A stretch of DNA of 64,000 bases from Brevibacterium sanguinis (GCF_003315415.1 NZ_QNSB01000001.1:310001-374000); one strand, 5' to 3'; shown: positions 22,085 to 31,363, counted from the stretch's first letter. Numbers and translations: made by a program. Notes: generated by a model from the letters alone, not told the origin.

Positions 22085-23562
22085 AATACGAAGACGCGAT
22101 CAAGAAGTACGATCCGGTCATCGGCATCGAGGTCCACGTCGAGCTCGGCACCGAGACGAAGATGTTCGACGCGGCCCCGAACTCCTTCGGCGGCGGACCG
22201 AACTCCAACATCACCCCCACCTCGCTGGGCCTGCCGGGGTCGCTGCCCGTCGTCAACGAGAAGGCCGTCGAGTACGCGATCAAGATCGGCCTGGCGCTCG
22301 GCTGCGACATCGCCGAATCCTGCCGGTTCGCCCGCAAGAACTACTTCTACCCGGATGTTCCCAAGGACTTCCAGACCAGCCAGTCGGATGAGCCGATCGC
22401 CGCCGACGGCGAGGTCGAGGTCGAACTCGAGGACGGGACGACGGTGACCATCCCCGTCGAGCGCGCCCACATGGAGGAGGACGCCGGCAAGAACACCCAC
22501 GTCGGCGGGGCGACGGGCCGCATCCACGGGGCCGTGCACTCCCTCGTCGACTACAACCGCGCCGGCGTGCCGCTCGTCGAGATCGTCACCCACCCCATCA
22601 CTGGCACGGGGGAGAGGGCCGCCGAGGTGGCCGCCGCCTATGTCCGCACCCTGCGCGACATCTTCCGCGCCCTCGGCGTCTCCGAGGCGAGGATGGAGCA
22701 GGGCAACGTCCGCGCCGACGTCAATGTGTCCCTGCGCGAGAGCCCCGAGGCACCGCTGGGCACCCGCACCGAGACGAAGAACGTCAACTCGTTCCGCTCG
22801 ATCGAGCGCGCGGTCCGCTTCGAGATCGCCCGCCAGGCGAGCGTCCTCGAGTCCGGGCGGAAAGTCGTCCAGGAGACCCGGCACTGGCACGAGGACACGG
22901 GGGAGACCACCTCGGGTCGCGTGAAGTCCGACGCCGACGACTACCGCTACTTCCCGGAGCCGGACCTCGTCCCGCTCGTGCCCAGCCGCGAGTGGATCGA
23001 GGAGCTGCGGGCGAGCCTGCCCGAGCTGCCCGCGCAGAAGCGCCGCCGGCTCCACGCCGAGTGGGGATTCTCCGACCTCGAGATGCGCGACGTCGTCAAC
23101 GCCGGCCTGCTCGACGCCATCGAGGACACGGTGGGCGAAGGGGCGACGCCGGCCGCCGCCCGGAAGTGGTGGACCGGTGAGGTCGCCCGCATGGCCAAGC
23201 AGCGTGAGGTCCACCCCACCGAGCTCGTCACCCCCGCGCAGGTGGCCGCGCTCGCGCAGCTCATCGCCGACGGCAAGCTCAACGACAAGCTCGCCAAGGA
23301 GGTCCTGGCCGGGGTCGCCGCCGGAGAGGGCGAGCCCGCCGAGGTGATGAGCGCCCGCGGACTCGAGATCGTCGAGGACACGGGTGCCCTCGAGGCCGCC
23401 GTCGCCGAGGCGATCGCGGCCAACCCCGATGTCGTCGAGAAGATCAGGGGCGGGAAGATGCAGGCCGTCGGCGCCCTGATGGGCCCGATCATGAAGGCCA
23501 CGCGCGGTCAGGCCGACGCCGGGAAGGCCAGGGAGCTCATCCTCGCCCAGATCAACGGCTGA
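22081..23562 (+). CDS. gatB: Asp-tRNA(Asn)/Glu-tRNA(Gln) amidotransferase subunit B
   Basis: Kinase/tRNA-binding subunit (493 residues) that phosphorylates mischarged Glu- or Asp-tRNA before amidation. [20 protein letters not shown] at the N-terminus, [32 protein letters not shown] and [16 protein letters not shown] are family signatures; the C-terminal YqeY-like helical domain is present. It starts at GTG 22081 in a GTGA overlap with gatA. Confidence 0.96.
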   Translation: MKYEDAIKKYDPVIGIEVHVELGTETKMFDAAPNSFGGGPNSNITPTSLGLPGSLPVVNEKAVEYAIKIGLALGCDIAESCRFARKNYFYPDVPKDFQTSQSDEPIAADGEVEVELEDGTTVTIPVERAHMEEDAGKNTHVGGATGRIHGAVHSLVDYNRAGVPLVEIVTHPITGTGERAAEVAAAYVRTLRDIFRALGVSEARMEQGNVRADVNVSLRESPEAPLGTRTETKNVNSFRSIERAVRFEIARQASVLESGRKVVQETRHWHEDTGETTSGRVKSDADDYRYFPEPDLVPLVPSREWIEELRASLPELPAQKRRRLHAEWGFSDLEMRDVVNAGLLDAIEDTVGEGATPAAARKWWTGEVARMAKQREVHPTELVTPAQVAALAQLIADGKLNDKLAKEVLAGVAAGEGEPAEVMSARGLEIVEDTGALEAAVAEAIAANPDVVEKIRGGKMQAVGALMGPIMKATRGQADAGKARELILAQING

Positions 23563-23776
23563 GACCGCGCCCGCCCGCGGCAGGCGTTCCCGCCTCGGCC
23601 GGGGAGCTCGCCCGCGGCGGGGGAGCCCCTGCCCTGCGGAAGTCTCAGGATTGATCCAGCCGCACCCCTTAGACTCGGACGTCAAAGACGTCGGGTGAGG
23701 GGTGCGGCTGTCCGCATTCCCCGGGAAGTCGATCAGCGCGCTGAGCATGCTCGGGTTCGTGCGGGAGGTGGAAGTG

Positions 23777-24850
23777 GTGTCACGGTCGTGGAAGTCCCTG
23801 TGGAAGAGCGAGTGCGGGACGATCGTCCCGGTCTACCGTGTGCTCGTTCCCGAGAGCGTCAACGAGGAGATCCTGCGGGCGTGGACCTCGCGCGGCTATC
23901 GCTGCGCGGCAGGTGCGCCGAGCCCCATCATGCTCACCGGCGGGATGCGCCGGAACTTCTTCCGCTCGAGCATCCTGTTCAAGGGCGGGACCGCCACCGG
24001 CTCGGCGGTCACCGCCGGTCTCGCCGCCCCCGCGGGACTCGCCTGGATCTCCGGTTTCGGCGAAGCGGCCCTGACCCTGGGTGCGGCGGGAGGCGCGAGC
24101 GCCGTGGGGACCGGGATCGTCGCCGCGGTCCTCGGCCCCAGGTACTTCCGGGATCCGAAGCGGCTCAGCCGGAGGAACCGGAGGAAGGCCGCCGAGGCGC
24201 AGTGGATCACCCCCGCCACCCTCGGTTTCGTCCCCGGCCGGAAGGACGGCCGGGACACGGATGAGCAGCGGCTCTTCCACCTCGCCGTGACGATCGCGAG
24301 GAAGATCGTGCGGACCAGGGCATGGACCCACCCCATCCTCGCCGACCACGTCTCCCGGGTCGATCTCGACCACGCGGTCGCCTCGGTCGGCGTGCGCCTG
24401 GCCGAGCTGGTCAAGCTCCGGGAGGAGATCGAGAGCATCAGGGACGAGCGCACCTCGGCGACGGTCGAGGCCTACCTGTCGAAGCTCGCCATCGCCTTCA
24501 CCTCGATGGCGAACCGGGTGGTGTCGATGCACGGGTACTACGAACGGCTCGTCGCCCTCGACCGGCAGCTCATGCTCCTCCACAACTCGGAGCGCTCCCG
24601 CGAACTCGGCGACCGCGTGCTCGACGTCCTGTCCCGGACCGCCGCGGACGACTCCGCCGACTGGCAGTTCCGCGAGCTGCGAATCGACGCGGAGTCGCAC
24701 TCGGAGGTCATCTCGGGTCTCGTCGCCGAACTCGACGAGACGGCGGACACCTTCGACGACTTCGACACCCGACTCGCGGCGGCGGAGGAATCCATGCGCG
24801 CGCTCGACACCGCGCCCCGCCGCGGCAGGGAAGCCGGCGCTCCCGACTGA
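23777..24850 (+). CDS. Hypothetical protein with hydrophobic hairpin and helical C-terminus
   Basis: Unrecognised protein of 357 residues. After about 90 residues there is a Gly/Ala-rich hydrophobic stretch (GSAVTAGLAAPAGLAWISGF and LTLGAAGGASAVGTGIVAAV) that may form a membrane hairpin, then a basic patch (RDPKRLSRRNRRKAAEAQ), then about 200 charged, probably coiled helical residues. GTG 23777 is chosen for GGGAGG 8 nt upstream; GTG 23702 is possible but has its purine run touching the start. A TTGATC/TAGACT pair near 23652-23676 may be a promoter with a short spacer. It converges with def. Confidence 0.6.
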   Translation: MSRSWKSLWKSECGTIVPVYRVLVPESVNEEILRAWTSRGYRCAAGAPSPIMLTGGMRRNFFRSSILFKGGTATGSAVTAGLAAPAGLAWISGFGEAALTLGAAGGASAVGTGIVAAVLGPRYFRDPKRLSRRNRRKAAEAQWITPATLGFVPGRKDGRDTDEQRLFHLAVTIARKIVRTRAWTHPILADHVSRVDLDHAVASVGVRLAELVKLREEIESIRDERTSATVEAYLSKLAIAFTSMANRVVSMHGYYERLVALDRQLMLLHNSERSRELGDRVLDVLSRTAADDSADWQFRELRIDAESHSEVISGLVAELDETADTFDDFDTRLAAAEESMRALDTAPRRGREAGAPD

Positions 24851-24912
24851 CCCCCGCCTCGGCGCGGGGCGGCCGACAGACCGACGGCCACCTCGGCGAG
24901 GCGGGGGTCAGT
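24846..24912. terminator. Bidirectional terminator containing both stop codons
   Basis: Perfect 16-bp arms: ACTGACCCCCGCCTCG (24846-24861) and its complement (24897-24912), with an inner GGCC/GGCC pair. The stop codon of the plus-strand gene (24848-24850) and that of def (24908-24910) both lie inside the arms. It serves two convergent genes. Confidence 0.75.
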
Positions 24913-25480
24913 GACCGAAGGGGTCGGGATCGACTCCGGGCATCCAGGACTTCCCCGGCACGTCATAGCCGTTGGCGGCCTGCGCCTGCTTCCACTTCTT
25001 CGACCACCGCTTGTCGAGGCGATCGACGTACAGGGTGCCCTGCAGGTGGTCGAATTCGTGCTGCATGATCCGGGCGAACCATCCCTCGGTCGACAGCGAC
25101 ACGGTCCTGCCCTGTTCATCGACTCCGGTGATCGTCACCCGCTCGGCGCGCTTGAGCGGGAAGTCGAGGCTGGGCACCGAGAGGCAGCCTTCGGACTCGT
25201 CGACGGGGTCGGGCCGCGTCTCGGGCACCTTCGAGGCGACGAGGACCGGGTTGATGAAGACGCCGCGCCGGCGCACCCCCTGGTCGTCGTCGGCGTCGTA
25301 GACGAAGATCTGCCTGCCCACACCGATCTGCGGTGCGGCGAGGCCGACTCCGTTGCTCGCCTCGAGGGTCTCGTACATGTCGGCAACCAGGGTGGCGAGC
25401 CCCTCGTCGAAGGCGGTGACCTTCTCGGCGCGACGGTGGAGGACAGGCTCGCCGTAGATGACGATGGGATGGATGGCCAT
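24908..25480 (-). CDS. def: Peptide deformylase
   Basis: Metallo-hydrolase that removes the formyl group from nascent N-termini. The 190-residue product shows motif 1 GVGLAAPQIGV, motif 2 EGCLSVPS (metal-ligand Cys) and motif 3 MQHEFDHLQGTLYVDRL (two His ligands and catalytic Glu). ATG 25480 (MAIHPIVIYGEPVLHRRAEK) is chosen because TACGAT ends 7 nt upstream, fitting the leaderless pattern here and the usual MAI- start; ATG 25489 with GGAGGG upstream is the alternative (193 residues). It shares a terminator hairpin with the convergent gene. Confidence 0.95.
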   Translation of the reverse strand: MAIHPIVIYGEPVLHRRAEKVTAFDEGLATLVADMYETLEASNGVGLAAPQIGVGRQIFVYDADDDQGVRRRGVFINPVLVASKVPETRPDPVDESEGCLSVPSLDFPLKRAERVTITGVDEQGRTVSLSTEGWFARIMQHEFDHLQGTLYVDRLDKRWSKKWKQAQAANGYDVPGKSWMPGVDPDPFGH

Positions 25481-25487
25481 GGGGAAC

Positions 25488-25493
25488 ATCGTA
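25488..25493 (-). promoter_or_regulatory. -10 hexamer of leaderless def promoter
   Basis: TACGAT on the minus strand ends 7 nt before ATG 25480. It overlaps the alternative upstream start, so promoter mapping would decide which is used. Confidence 0.45.
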
Positions 25494-25598
25494 TCCGTTC
25501 CCTCCGGTCGGGCCGGAAATTGCTCAGCTGTTCGCAGGGCTCGACCGGCATCAGTGCGCGGTGCCGCGACGAACCGCCCTATCCGGTCGGGAGTATGA

Positions 25599-25609
25599 CG
25601 AAAGTTTCG
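25599..25609. promoter_or_regulatory. Inverted repeat in the cysK upstream region
   Basis: CGAAAGTTTCG (5-bp arms, 1-nt centre) lies in the 300-bp gap before cysK. TAAGAT at 25671-25676 is the probable cysK -10, implying a leader of about 110 nt. The inverted repeat would lie upstream of the promoter and could bind a regulator of cysteine synthesis; this is inference. Confidence 0.3.
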
Positions 25610-25789
25610 CTGACAGTGAACGCGGATTGTTGAGCAGTCATCCTCGGAACAGGGTGGACCCGGCCGTGGTTAAGATGAGCAGGAACCGGAGATGAGAACA
25701 GCAGCTGAAGCCATCGGCTGATTCGTCGGTGGCGACACCGTCACTGCTCTCGGTCCGCTCGAATGTTCGCCCCTGTGAAAGGACATGAC

Positions 25790-26716
25790 TTGACCATCTA
25801 CAACAACGTCTCCGAACTCGTCGGCCGGACGCCGCTCATCCGCCTCAACAAGGCCAGCGAGCGCTCCGGTGCCGAGATCGTCGCGAAGCTCGAGTCGTAC
25901 AACCCGGCCAACTCGGTCAAGGACCGGATCGGCGTCGCGATGATCGACGCCGCCGAGCAGTCCGGTGAGCTCAAGGAGGGCGGCACCATCGTCGAGGCGA
26001 CCTCCGGCAACACCGGAATCGCCCTGGCCATGGTCGGAACGTCGCGCGGGTACAAGGTCGTGCTGACCATGCCCGAGTCGATGTCGAAGGAACGTCGGGC
26101 GCTGCTGCGCGCATTCGGCGCCGAGCTCATCCTCACCGACAAGTCCCTGGGCATGAAGGGCGCTGTCGCGAAGGCCGAAGAGATCGCCGCCGAGGGGGCC
26201 GTGCTCGTCCGCCAGTTCGAGAACCAGGCGAACGCCGCCATCCACCGCGCGACGACCGGTCCCGAGATCCTCGCCGACACCGACGGTGAGATCGACATCT
26301 TCGTCTCCGGGATCGGCACCGGCGGCACGATCACCGGCGCCGGCGGCGCCCTGCGCGAGGCCAAGCCCGACATCAGGATCGTCGCTGTCGAGCCGGCCGC
26401 CTCGCCGATCCTCTCCGGAGGAGACCCCGCACCGCACATGATCCAGGGCCTGGGAGCGAACTTCGTGCCCAAGGTCCTCGACACCGACATCTACGACGAG
26501 GTCGTCACCGTCGACAACGACGATGCCTTCTCCCGTGCCCGTGAACTCGCCCGGGAGGAAGGACTGCTCGTCGGCATCTCCTCGGGCGCCGCGGTCGTCG
26601 CCGCCGAGCGGGTCGCTTCCCGCGAGGAGAACGCGGGCAAGCGAATCGTCGTCGTCCTGCCGGACTTCGGCGAGCGCTACCTCTCCACCCCGCTGTTCGC
26701 GGAGTACATGGACTGA
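25790..26716 (+). CDS. cysK: Cysteine synthase (O-acetylserine sulfhydrylase)
   Basis: PLP enzyme making L-cysteine from O-acetylserine and sulfide. [12 protein letters not shown], the PLP lysine in [12 protein letters not shown], the [11 protein letters not shown] loop and [13 protein letters not shown] phosphate loop are all present. TTG 25790 is the start because GAAAGGA lies 6 nt upstream and it gives 308 residues, the usual length; ATG 25763 would add nine atypical residues and lacks a ribosome site. The O-acetylserine producer cysE follows after 17 nt, so the two steps are in one operon. Confidence 0.95.
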   Translation: MTIYNNVSELVGRTPLIRLNKASERSGAEIVAKLESYNPANSVKDRIGVAMIDAAEQSGELKEGGTIVEATSGNTGIALAMVGTSRGYKVVLTMPESMSKERRALLRAFGAELILTDKSLGMKGAVAKAEEIAAEGAVLVRQFENQANAAIHRATTGPEILADTDGEIDIFVSGIGTGGTITGAGGALREAKPDIRIVAVEPAASPILSGGDPAPHMIQGLGANFVPKVLDTDIYDEVVTVDNDDAFSRARELAREEGLLVGISSGAAVVAAERVASREENAGKRIVVVLPDFGERYLSTPLFAEYMD

Positions 26717-26733
26717 GCGGACCGATCGAGACG

Positions 26734-27432
26734 ATGAAGGCGATGTGGACAGCGGCGGCCGCGGCAGTGGGGGCGGCCGCCTACGGACTGACCAGGCCGG
26801 CGGTCCGGGCGACGCTGCGCGAGGACCTTGAGACCGTCCGGCGCCGTGACCCGGCGGCCACGAACGACCTCGTCTCGATCATCTCGTATCCCGGACTCCA
26901 CGCGATCTGGGCCCACCGCGGACTCCACCGGATGTGGCAGAACGACGCCACGAAGGTGCCCGCGCGGCTGCTGTCCCAGGCGGTTCGCACCCTGACCGGG
27001 GTGGAGATCCACCCCGGGGCGCGGATCGGCCGGCGCTTCTTCATCGACCACGCGAACGGCGTGGTCATCGGTGAGACCGCGGAGATCGGCGACGACGTCA
27101 TGCTCTACCACCAGGTGACCCTCGGCGGCACCTCGATGGCGCAGACCAAGCGCCATCCGACGATCGGCAACAACGTCCTCGTCGGCTCCGGGGCCAAGAT
27201 CCTCGGTCCAGTCGTCGTCGGGGACAACTCGTCGGTCGGGGCCAACGCCGTGGTCGTCAAGGACGTGCCCGCCGATTCGAGCGCCGTAGGGATCCCGGCC
27301 ACTGTGCGGCCGAAGAGGGAGCTGCGGAAGGCGGCACGATCCGCGGCACCGACCGGTGCCGTCCCCGGTCGCGCGGCGGATCCGGGCCGCCATCCCGACT
27401 TCGAACTCGTCGATCCCGCGATCTGGATCTGA
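26734..27432 (+). CDS. cysE: Serine O-acetyltransferase
   Basis: Left-handed beta-helix acetyltransferase making O-acetylserine for Cys[61 protein letters not shown] and the hexapeptide repeats to [15 protein letters not shown] are typical. Length is 232 residues. The first 22 residues ([19 protein letters not shown]) form an odd hydrophobic extension relative to the usual LREDLETV start, so either the N-terminus touches the membrane or the true start is later. The CysK partner is immediately upstream; a strong terminator follows. Confidence 0.93.
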   Translation: MKAMWTAAAAAVGAAAYGLTRPAVRATLREDLETVRRRDPAATNDLVSIISYPGLHAIWAHRGLHRMWQNDATKVPARLLSQAVRTLTGVEIHPGARIGRRFFIDHANGVVIGETAEIGDDVMLYHQVTLGGTSMAQTKRHPTIGNNVLVGSGAKILGPVVVGDNSSVGANAVVVKDVPADSSAVGIPATVRPKRELRKAARSAAPTGAVPGRAADPGRHPDFELVDPAIWI

Positions 27433-27472
27433 TCGGGGTCACCGAGCCCGGGGACCGATGGCCTCGCCGGAG

Positions 27473-27521
27473 GGCGGGTCGAAGCGGAAGATCAACTGAT
27501 CTCCCGCTCCGGCCCGCCTTT
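27473..27521 (+). terminator. Rho-independent terminator of cysK-cysE
   Basis: Long hairpin: GGCGGG (27473-27478) with CCCGCC (27513-27518), AGCGG with CCGCT, and AGATC with GATCT around an AACT loop, followed by TTT. It closes the cys operon. Confidence 0.75.
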
Positions 27522-27601
27522 CCGCATTCACCCGTGGGCCTGCCCCATGGCGCCTCGGCGCCCCGGTCGCCCACTCGGGAATACTCCCGCCGCCTCGTCT
27601 G

Positions 27602-27638
27602 TTAAACTTTCAACTAATTACTTCAAAACTGAAGTTTA
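27602..27638. promoter_or_regulatory. AT-rich operator of flavin monooxygenase operon
   Basis: Very AT-rich patch in GC-rich DNA with nested inverted repeats: AAACTT (27604-27609) with AAGTTT (27632-27637), and ACTTCA (27620-27625) with TGAAGT (27630-27635) around AAAC. It is the probable promoter/operator bound by the MarR protein encoded as third gene of the operon. Confidence 0.6.
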
Positions 27639-27716
27639 GGACGCAGGTCGCACCACGCGAACGTCGGGACGGTCCGGAAGGCCGGAGCACCTCGGCGGCG
27701 AACAGGAGGAAAGAGC

Positions 27717-28895
27717 ATGGAATTCGGCATCTTCACCATCGGAGACGTCACCACCGACCCCACGGATGGCACCACCGTCTCCGAGCATCAGCGGATCAGG
27801 AACACGATCGAGATCGCGAAGAAGGCCGAGGAGGTCGGGCTCGACGTCTTCGCGACGGGTCAGCATCACAATCCGCCGTTCGTCGCACCTGCCAATCCGC
27901 CGGTGCTGCTGGCGAACATCGCCGCACAGACGACCAGCCTGAGGCTGTCGACCGCGACGACCCTCATCACGACGACCGATCCCGTGCGCATCGCCGAGGA
28001 CTACTCCTACGCCCAGCACCTGTCCGACGGTCGGCTCAGCCTGATGATGGGACGCGGCAACACCGGCCCGGTCTACCCCTGGTTCGGCAAGGACATCAGG
28101 TCGGGCATCCCGCTGGCGGTCGAGAACTACAACCTCCTCCACCGTCTCTGGAGGGAGAAGAACCTCGACTGGGAGGGCCGCTTCCGGACTCCGCTGAACG
28201 GCTTCACCGTCACCCCCTGGCCGCTCGACGACGTCCCGCCGTTCGTCTGGCACGGATCGATCCGCAGCCCGGAGATCGCCGAGCAGGCCGCCTACTACGG
28301 CGACGGGTTCTTCCACAACAACATCTTCTGGCCCACCTCGCACACCGCCCGGATGGTCCAGCTCTACCGCCAGCGCTTCGAGTACTACGGTCACGGGGCG
28401 GCGCACCAGGCGATCGTCGGGCTCGGCGGTCACGTGTTCATGCGGAAGAACTCCCAGGACGCGGTCCGCGAGTTCAGGCCGTACTTCGACAATGCGCCCG
28501 TCTACGGGCACGGCCCCAGTCTCGAGGACTTCTCCACCCAGACCCCGCTGACCGTCGGGTCGCCGCAGCAGGTCATCGAAAGGACCCTCGGCTTCCGGGA
28601 ATGGGCCGGCGACTACCAGCGACAGCTGTTCCTCATCGACCATGCCGGGCTGCCGCAGAAGACGGTGCTCGAACAGCTCGACCTCCTCGGCGAGGAGGTC
28701 ATCCCGGTGCTCCGGAAGGAGTTCGCGAAGAACCGTCCCGCCGACGTTCCGGACGCACCCACGCATGAATCCCTCGTCGCCCGTCATCGTGCCGGCCTCG
28801 ACCCGATCCCCGGCGGCGGCGAAGGGTCGCGCGCCCATGCCGACCGCCTCGAGCGCGAAGCGGAGTCCATGGAGACAGGAGGGAGCAGGAAATGA
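27717..28895 (+). CDS. LLM-class flavin-dependent monooxygenase (luciferase-like)
   Basis: Bacterial-luciferase-like TIM-barrel enzyme of 392 residues using reduced FMN and O2. MEFGIFTIGDV, GLDVFATGQHHNPPF, ATTLITTTDPVRIAEDYS and LSLMMGRGNTGPVYPWFG are typical. Its FMNH2 is presumably supplied by the reductase encoded 4 nt-overlapping downstream. ATG 27717 follows AGGAGGA. An AT-rich inverted repeat upstream and a MarR gene at the operon end indicate substrate- or stress-inducible expression; the substrate is unknown. Confidence 0.9.
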   Translation: MEFGIFTIGDVTTDPTDGTTVSEHQRIRNTIEIAKKAEEVGLDVFATGQHHNPPFVAPANPPVLLANIAAQTTSLRLSTATTLITTTDPVRIAEDYSYAQHLSDGRLSLMMGRGNTGPVYPWFGKDIRSGIPLAVENYNLLHRLWREKNLDWEGRFRTPLNGFTVTPWPLDDVPPFVWHGSIRSPEIAEQAAYYGDGFFHNNIFWPTSHTARMVQLYRQRFEYYGHGAAHQAIVGLGGHVFMRKNSQDAVREFRPYFDNAPVYGHGPSLEDFSTQTPLTVGSPQQVIERTLGFREWAGDYQRQLFLIDHAGLPQKTVLEQLDLLGEEVIPVLRKEFAKNRPADVPDAPTHESLVARHRAGLDPIPGGGEGSRAHADRLEREAESMETGGSRK

Positions 28896-29560
28896 GGATC
28901 CTCAGTGTGGCGACATCCCTGAGCGAGGACTCGAGCACCCTGAGGCTCGCCGAGCGGATCCTCTCGGCGGCCGTCGCGGCCGGGGAGGAGCACGGGCTCA
29001 CGATCGAGACGGACAGCATCAACGTCCGCACCCTGACCACCTCGCTCACCGACATGACCCTGACCGGGTTCCGCTCCGAAGCGCTCGAGGAGGCCTTCGC
29101 CAAGGTCGCCGAGGCGGATGCGATCGTCACCGTCACCCCGGTGTACAAGGTCGCTCCGGTGGGCCTGCACACACTGTTCTGGCAGCTCATCGACGAGCGG
29201 GCGCTCGCGGGCACGCCGGTGCTCATCGGATCGACAGGAGGGACGCCGAGGCATTCGCAGGCGGCGGAGACCATGCTGCGGCCCGTGCTCGCCTACCTCA
29301 AGGGCCTCGTGGTCCCGACCTCGGTGTTCGCCGCGACCGATGACTGGGGCAGCGTCGAGGGCGGGCGGAGCCTCGGCGGTCGGATCCGACAGGCGGCCGA
29401 CGAGCTCGTCTCGCTGGCGGCGTCGGTGACGGGCGCAACGGGCACGACCACGTCGACGACCTCGGTGGGGACGTCCGCGACCACGCCACCGCGCACCGTC
29501 GACGCGTTCGACCCGGAGCTCATCACGCCGTTCGCCGAGCTGCTCGAGGGGCGGGCATGA
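28892..29560 (+). CDS. NADPH-dependent FMN reductase
   Basis: Flavodoxin-fold reductase of 222 residues. MRILSVATSLSEDSSTLRLAERIL at the N-terminus (cited to residue 20 and beyond) carries the flavin phosphate loop, followed by DAIVTVTPVYKVAPVG and GSTGGTPRHSQA. It likely delivers FMNH2 to the monooxygenase whose stop it overlaps (ATGA). A Thr/Ser-rich linker (ATGTTTSTTSVGTSATTPP) interrupts the C-terminus and looks disordered. It is also coupled by ATGA to the MarR gene. Confidence 0.88.
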   Translation: MRILSVATSLSEDSSTLRLAERILSAAVAAGEEHGLTIETDSINVRTLTTSLTDMTLTGFRSEALEEAFAKVAEADAIVTVTPVYKVAPVGLHTLFWQLIDERALAGTPVLIGSTGGTPRHSQAAETMLRPVLAYLKGLVVPTSVFAATDDWGSVEGGRSLGGRIRQAADELVSLAASVTGATGTTTSTTSVGTSATTPPRTVDAFDPELITPFAELLEGRA

Positions 29561-30087
29561 GGACGGATGCGCGGCGAATCCGCCGATCGACCGGCGTGGA
29601 GGCTCGTTCCGCGGAGGGGAGCCCGCAGCCGGTCAGGTTCGGTCGTGACGCCGAGGCGCTGGCCCAGCAGAGCTGGAGGCTCTACATCGAGACGAGTCAG
29701 CGCCTCAGCCAGGTCCTCGAGGCCGGTCTCAGGGAGGAGTCGGGGCTGGTGCTCGGCGACTACAACGTGCTCCTCCTGCTGTGGGAGGCGCCGCGCCGCA
29801 CCCTGACGATGAGCGCGCTCGCCAGGCGACTCGTGTTCTCGCCCTCGCGGCTCAACTACCGCATCAGGCTCCTCGAAGAGGCCGGCCTCGTGAGGAAGAC
29901 CGGGTGTCCCGACGACAGGCGGGCGCACAACGTCACCCTCACCGCGCAGGGCGAGGAGACCTTCGTCGAGGCGGCGCGCCGGCAGCGCCGCCACGTCGAC
30001 GAGCTCTTCCTCGATCATGTGCGAGCCGAGGAGCTCACCGTCCTCCACACGGTGTTCCGGCGGATCGCCGAGGCGCTGCCCGACTGA
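29557..30087 (+). CDS. MarR-family transcriptional regulator
   Basis: Winged-helix repressor of 176 residues. The DNA-binding core reads YNVLLLLWEAPRRTLTMSAL, RRLVFSPSRLNYRIRLLEEA and GLVRKTGCPDDRRAHNVTL, the usual helix-turn-helix and wing. It is the last gene of the monooxygenase/FMN-reductase operon, ATGA-coupled, and probably autoregulates through the inverted repeat at 27602-27638. The inducing ligand cannot be inferred. The N-terminus is unusually Arg-rich. Confidence 0.92.
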   Translation: MRTDARRIRRSTGVEARSAEGSPQPVRFGRDAEALAQQSWRLYIETSQRLSQVLEAGLREESGLVLGDYNVLLLLWEAPRRTLTMSALARRLVFSPSRLNYRIRLLEEAGLVRKTGCPDDRRAHNVTLTAQGEETFVEAARRQRRHVDELFLDHVRAEELTVLHTVFRRIAEALPD

Positions 30088-30140
30088 CCCCGTCCCGGGC
30101 GTCAGGTGGGGCCCCGTCCCGGGCGTCAGGTGGGACGGGG
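30088..30140 (+). repeat. 23-bp direct repeat with hairpin after the MarR gene
   Basis: CCCCGTCCCGGGCGTCAGGT plus GGG occurs at 30088-30110 and again at 30112-30134, directly after the stop codon. The second copy with following bases forms a perfect 9-bp hairpin, CCCCGTCCC (30112-30120) with GGGACGGGG (30132-30140), a likely transcript end without a U-tract. Confidence 0.7.
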
Positions 30141-30215
30141 TCCGCGCCGCCGGATCGGCACGTTCCCGGTGGTGTCGCGGCGTCATCGGCGTGGAGGCGC
30201 GGCTCACACTCGTGC

Positions 30216-30221
30216 CAGAAT
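30216..30221 (+). promoter_or_regulatory. -10-like hexamer of 2-hydroxyacid dehydrogenase
   Basis: CAGAAT ends 6 nt before ATG 30228, fitting the leaderless spacing seen elsewhere, although a GAGGG also lies just before the start. Confidence 0.3.
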
Positions 30222-30227
30222 GAGGGC

Positions 30228-31175
30228 ATGTCGATCAAGACCATCGCCTTCCCGAACTCCGAACTCCGCAATCGTGTCATCGCCCGGATCCCCGCCCACC
30301 AGCGGGCCAACGTCGACCTCGTCGTCTACTCGGCCGAGGAGAAGTCGGCGAAGGTCAGCCGCGACGACATCGACGTCCTCATCCTCCCGTACCTCGACTC
30401 CGCGCCGACGATCGCCCTGCTCGACGATCTGCCCAATCTTCGCCTCGTCGTCACCCAGACGACCGGCTACGATCCCGTCGCCCACCTGCCGGAGCGCGGC
30501 ATCGCGGTGGCCACCGCCTCGGGCGTCCACACCGGCGGCACCGCCGAGCTCGCCGTGGCGCTGACGCTGGCGAGCCTGCGCGGCATCGACGACGCCGTCC
30601 GCCACCAGGTCGCCCGCATCTGGGATCACCGTCGTCACCGCTCCCTGCAGGACCGCCGCGTGATGATCATCGGCGTCGGGGAGATCGGGGCCGCGATCGC
30701 CGATCGCTTCGCCCCGTTCGACGTCAAGCTCACCCGCGTCGCCACGACCGCCCGCGAGGACGACAGGGGACCGGTCCACGGCGTCGACGAGCTGCCCCGG
30801 CTCCTTCCCCACACCGAGGTGGTCGTCCTCATCACCCCGCTCACGGACTCCACCCACCACCTCGTCGACAGGGAGTTCCTCTCCCTCCTGCCCGACAACG
30901 CGCTCATCGTCAACGTCGCCCGCGGAAAGGTCATCGACACGGACGCGCTCGTCGCCGAGCTCTCCACCGGTCGCCTCCATGCGGCCCTCGACGTCGTCGA
31001 CCCGGAGCCGCTGCCGGTCGACCACCCGCTGTGGGGAACCCCCAACACCCTCATCACCCCACACGTCGGCGGTGACACCTCGGCGTTCGAACCGCGCGTC
31101 GTCCAGGTCCTCGCCGAACAGGTGCGGCGGATCAACGACGGGGAGAAGCCCCTCAACCTCGTCCGCATCGACTGA
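30228..31175 (+). CDS. D-isomer-specific 2-hydroxyacid dehydrogenase
   Basis: NAD(P)-dependent oxidoreductase of 315 residues. The nucleotide-binding loop is VMIIGVGEIGAAIADRF, the catalytic Arg is in NVARGKVIDTDALVAEL, the Glu in VVDPEPLP and the His in TLITPHVGG. It has no C-terminal ACT domain and is distinct from serA at 44677. Family members reduce glyoxylate, hydroxypyruvate or other 2-ketoacids; the exact substrate is not clear. It is a single gene between hairpins at 30112 and 31223. Confidence 0.88.
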   Translation: MSIKTIAFPNSELRNRVIARIPAHQRANVDLVVYSAEEKSAKVSRDDIDVLILPYLDSAPTIALLDDLPNLRLVVTQTTGYDPVAHLPERGIAVATASGVHTGGTAELAVALTLASLRGIDDAVRHQVARIWDHRRHRSLQDRRVMIIGVGEIGAAIADRFAPFDVKLTRVATTAREDDRGPVHGVDELPRLLPHTEVVVLITPLTDSTHHLVDREFLSLLPDNALIVNVARGKVIDTDALVAELSTGRLHAALDVVDPEPLPVDHPLWGTPNTLITPHVGGDTSAFEPRVVQVLAEQVRRINDGEKPLNLVRID

Positions 31176-31222
31176 CGGGCATCGTTCCCCACCGTCCCAC
31201 CGGCGGCCTGCCGACCCAGGGA

Positions 31223-31243
31223 CCCGCCGGCCGGGCCGGCGGG
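31223..31243 (+). terminator. GC hairpin after 2-hydroxyacid dehydrogenase
   Basis: CCCGCCGG (31223-31230) pairs with CCGGCGGG (31236-31243) across a 5-nt loop; no U-tract. Confidence 0.4.
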
Positions 31244-31363
31244 CAGGGCCCTGCGCACACCGTCGCCCGAGGGCCGGACCGACCGGGGTCGGGCCCGCGC
31301 TGACGACCGACGGCACAGGTTCCACCATGCGAGAACTTCGCCGATCCGCCCGCACCTCAGGCG

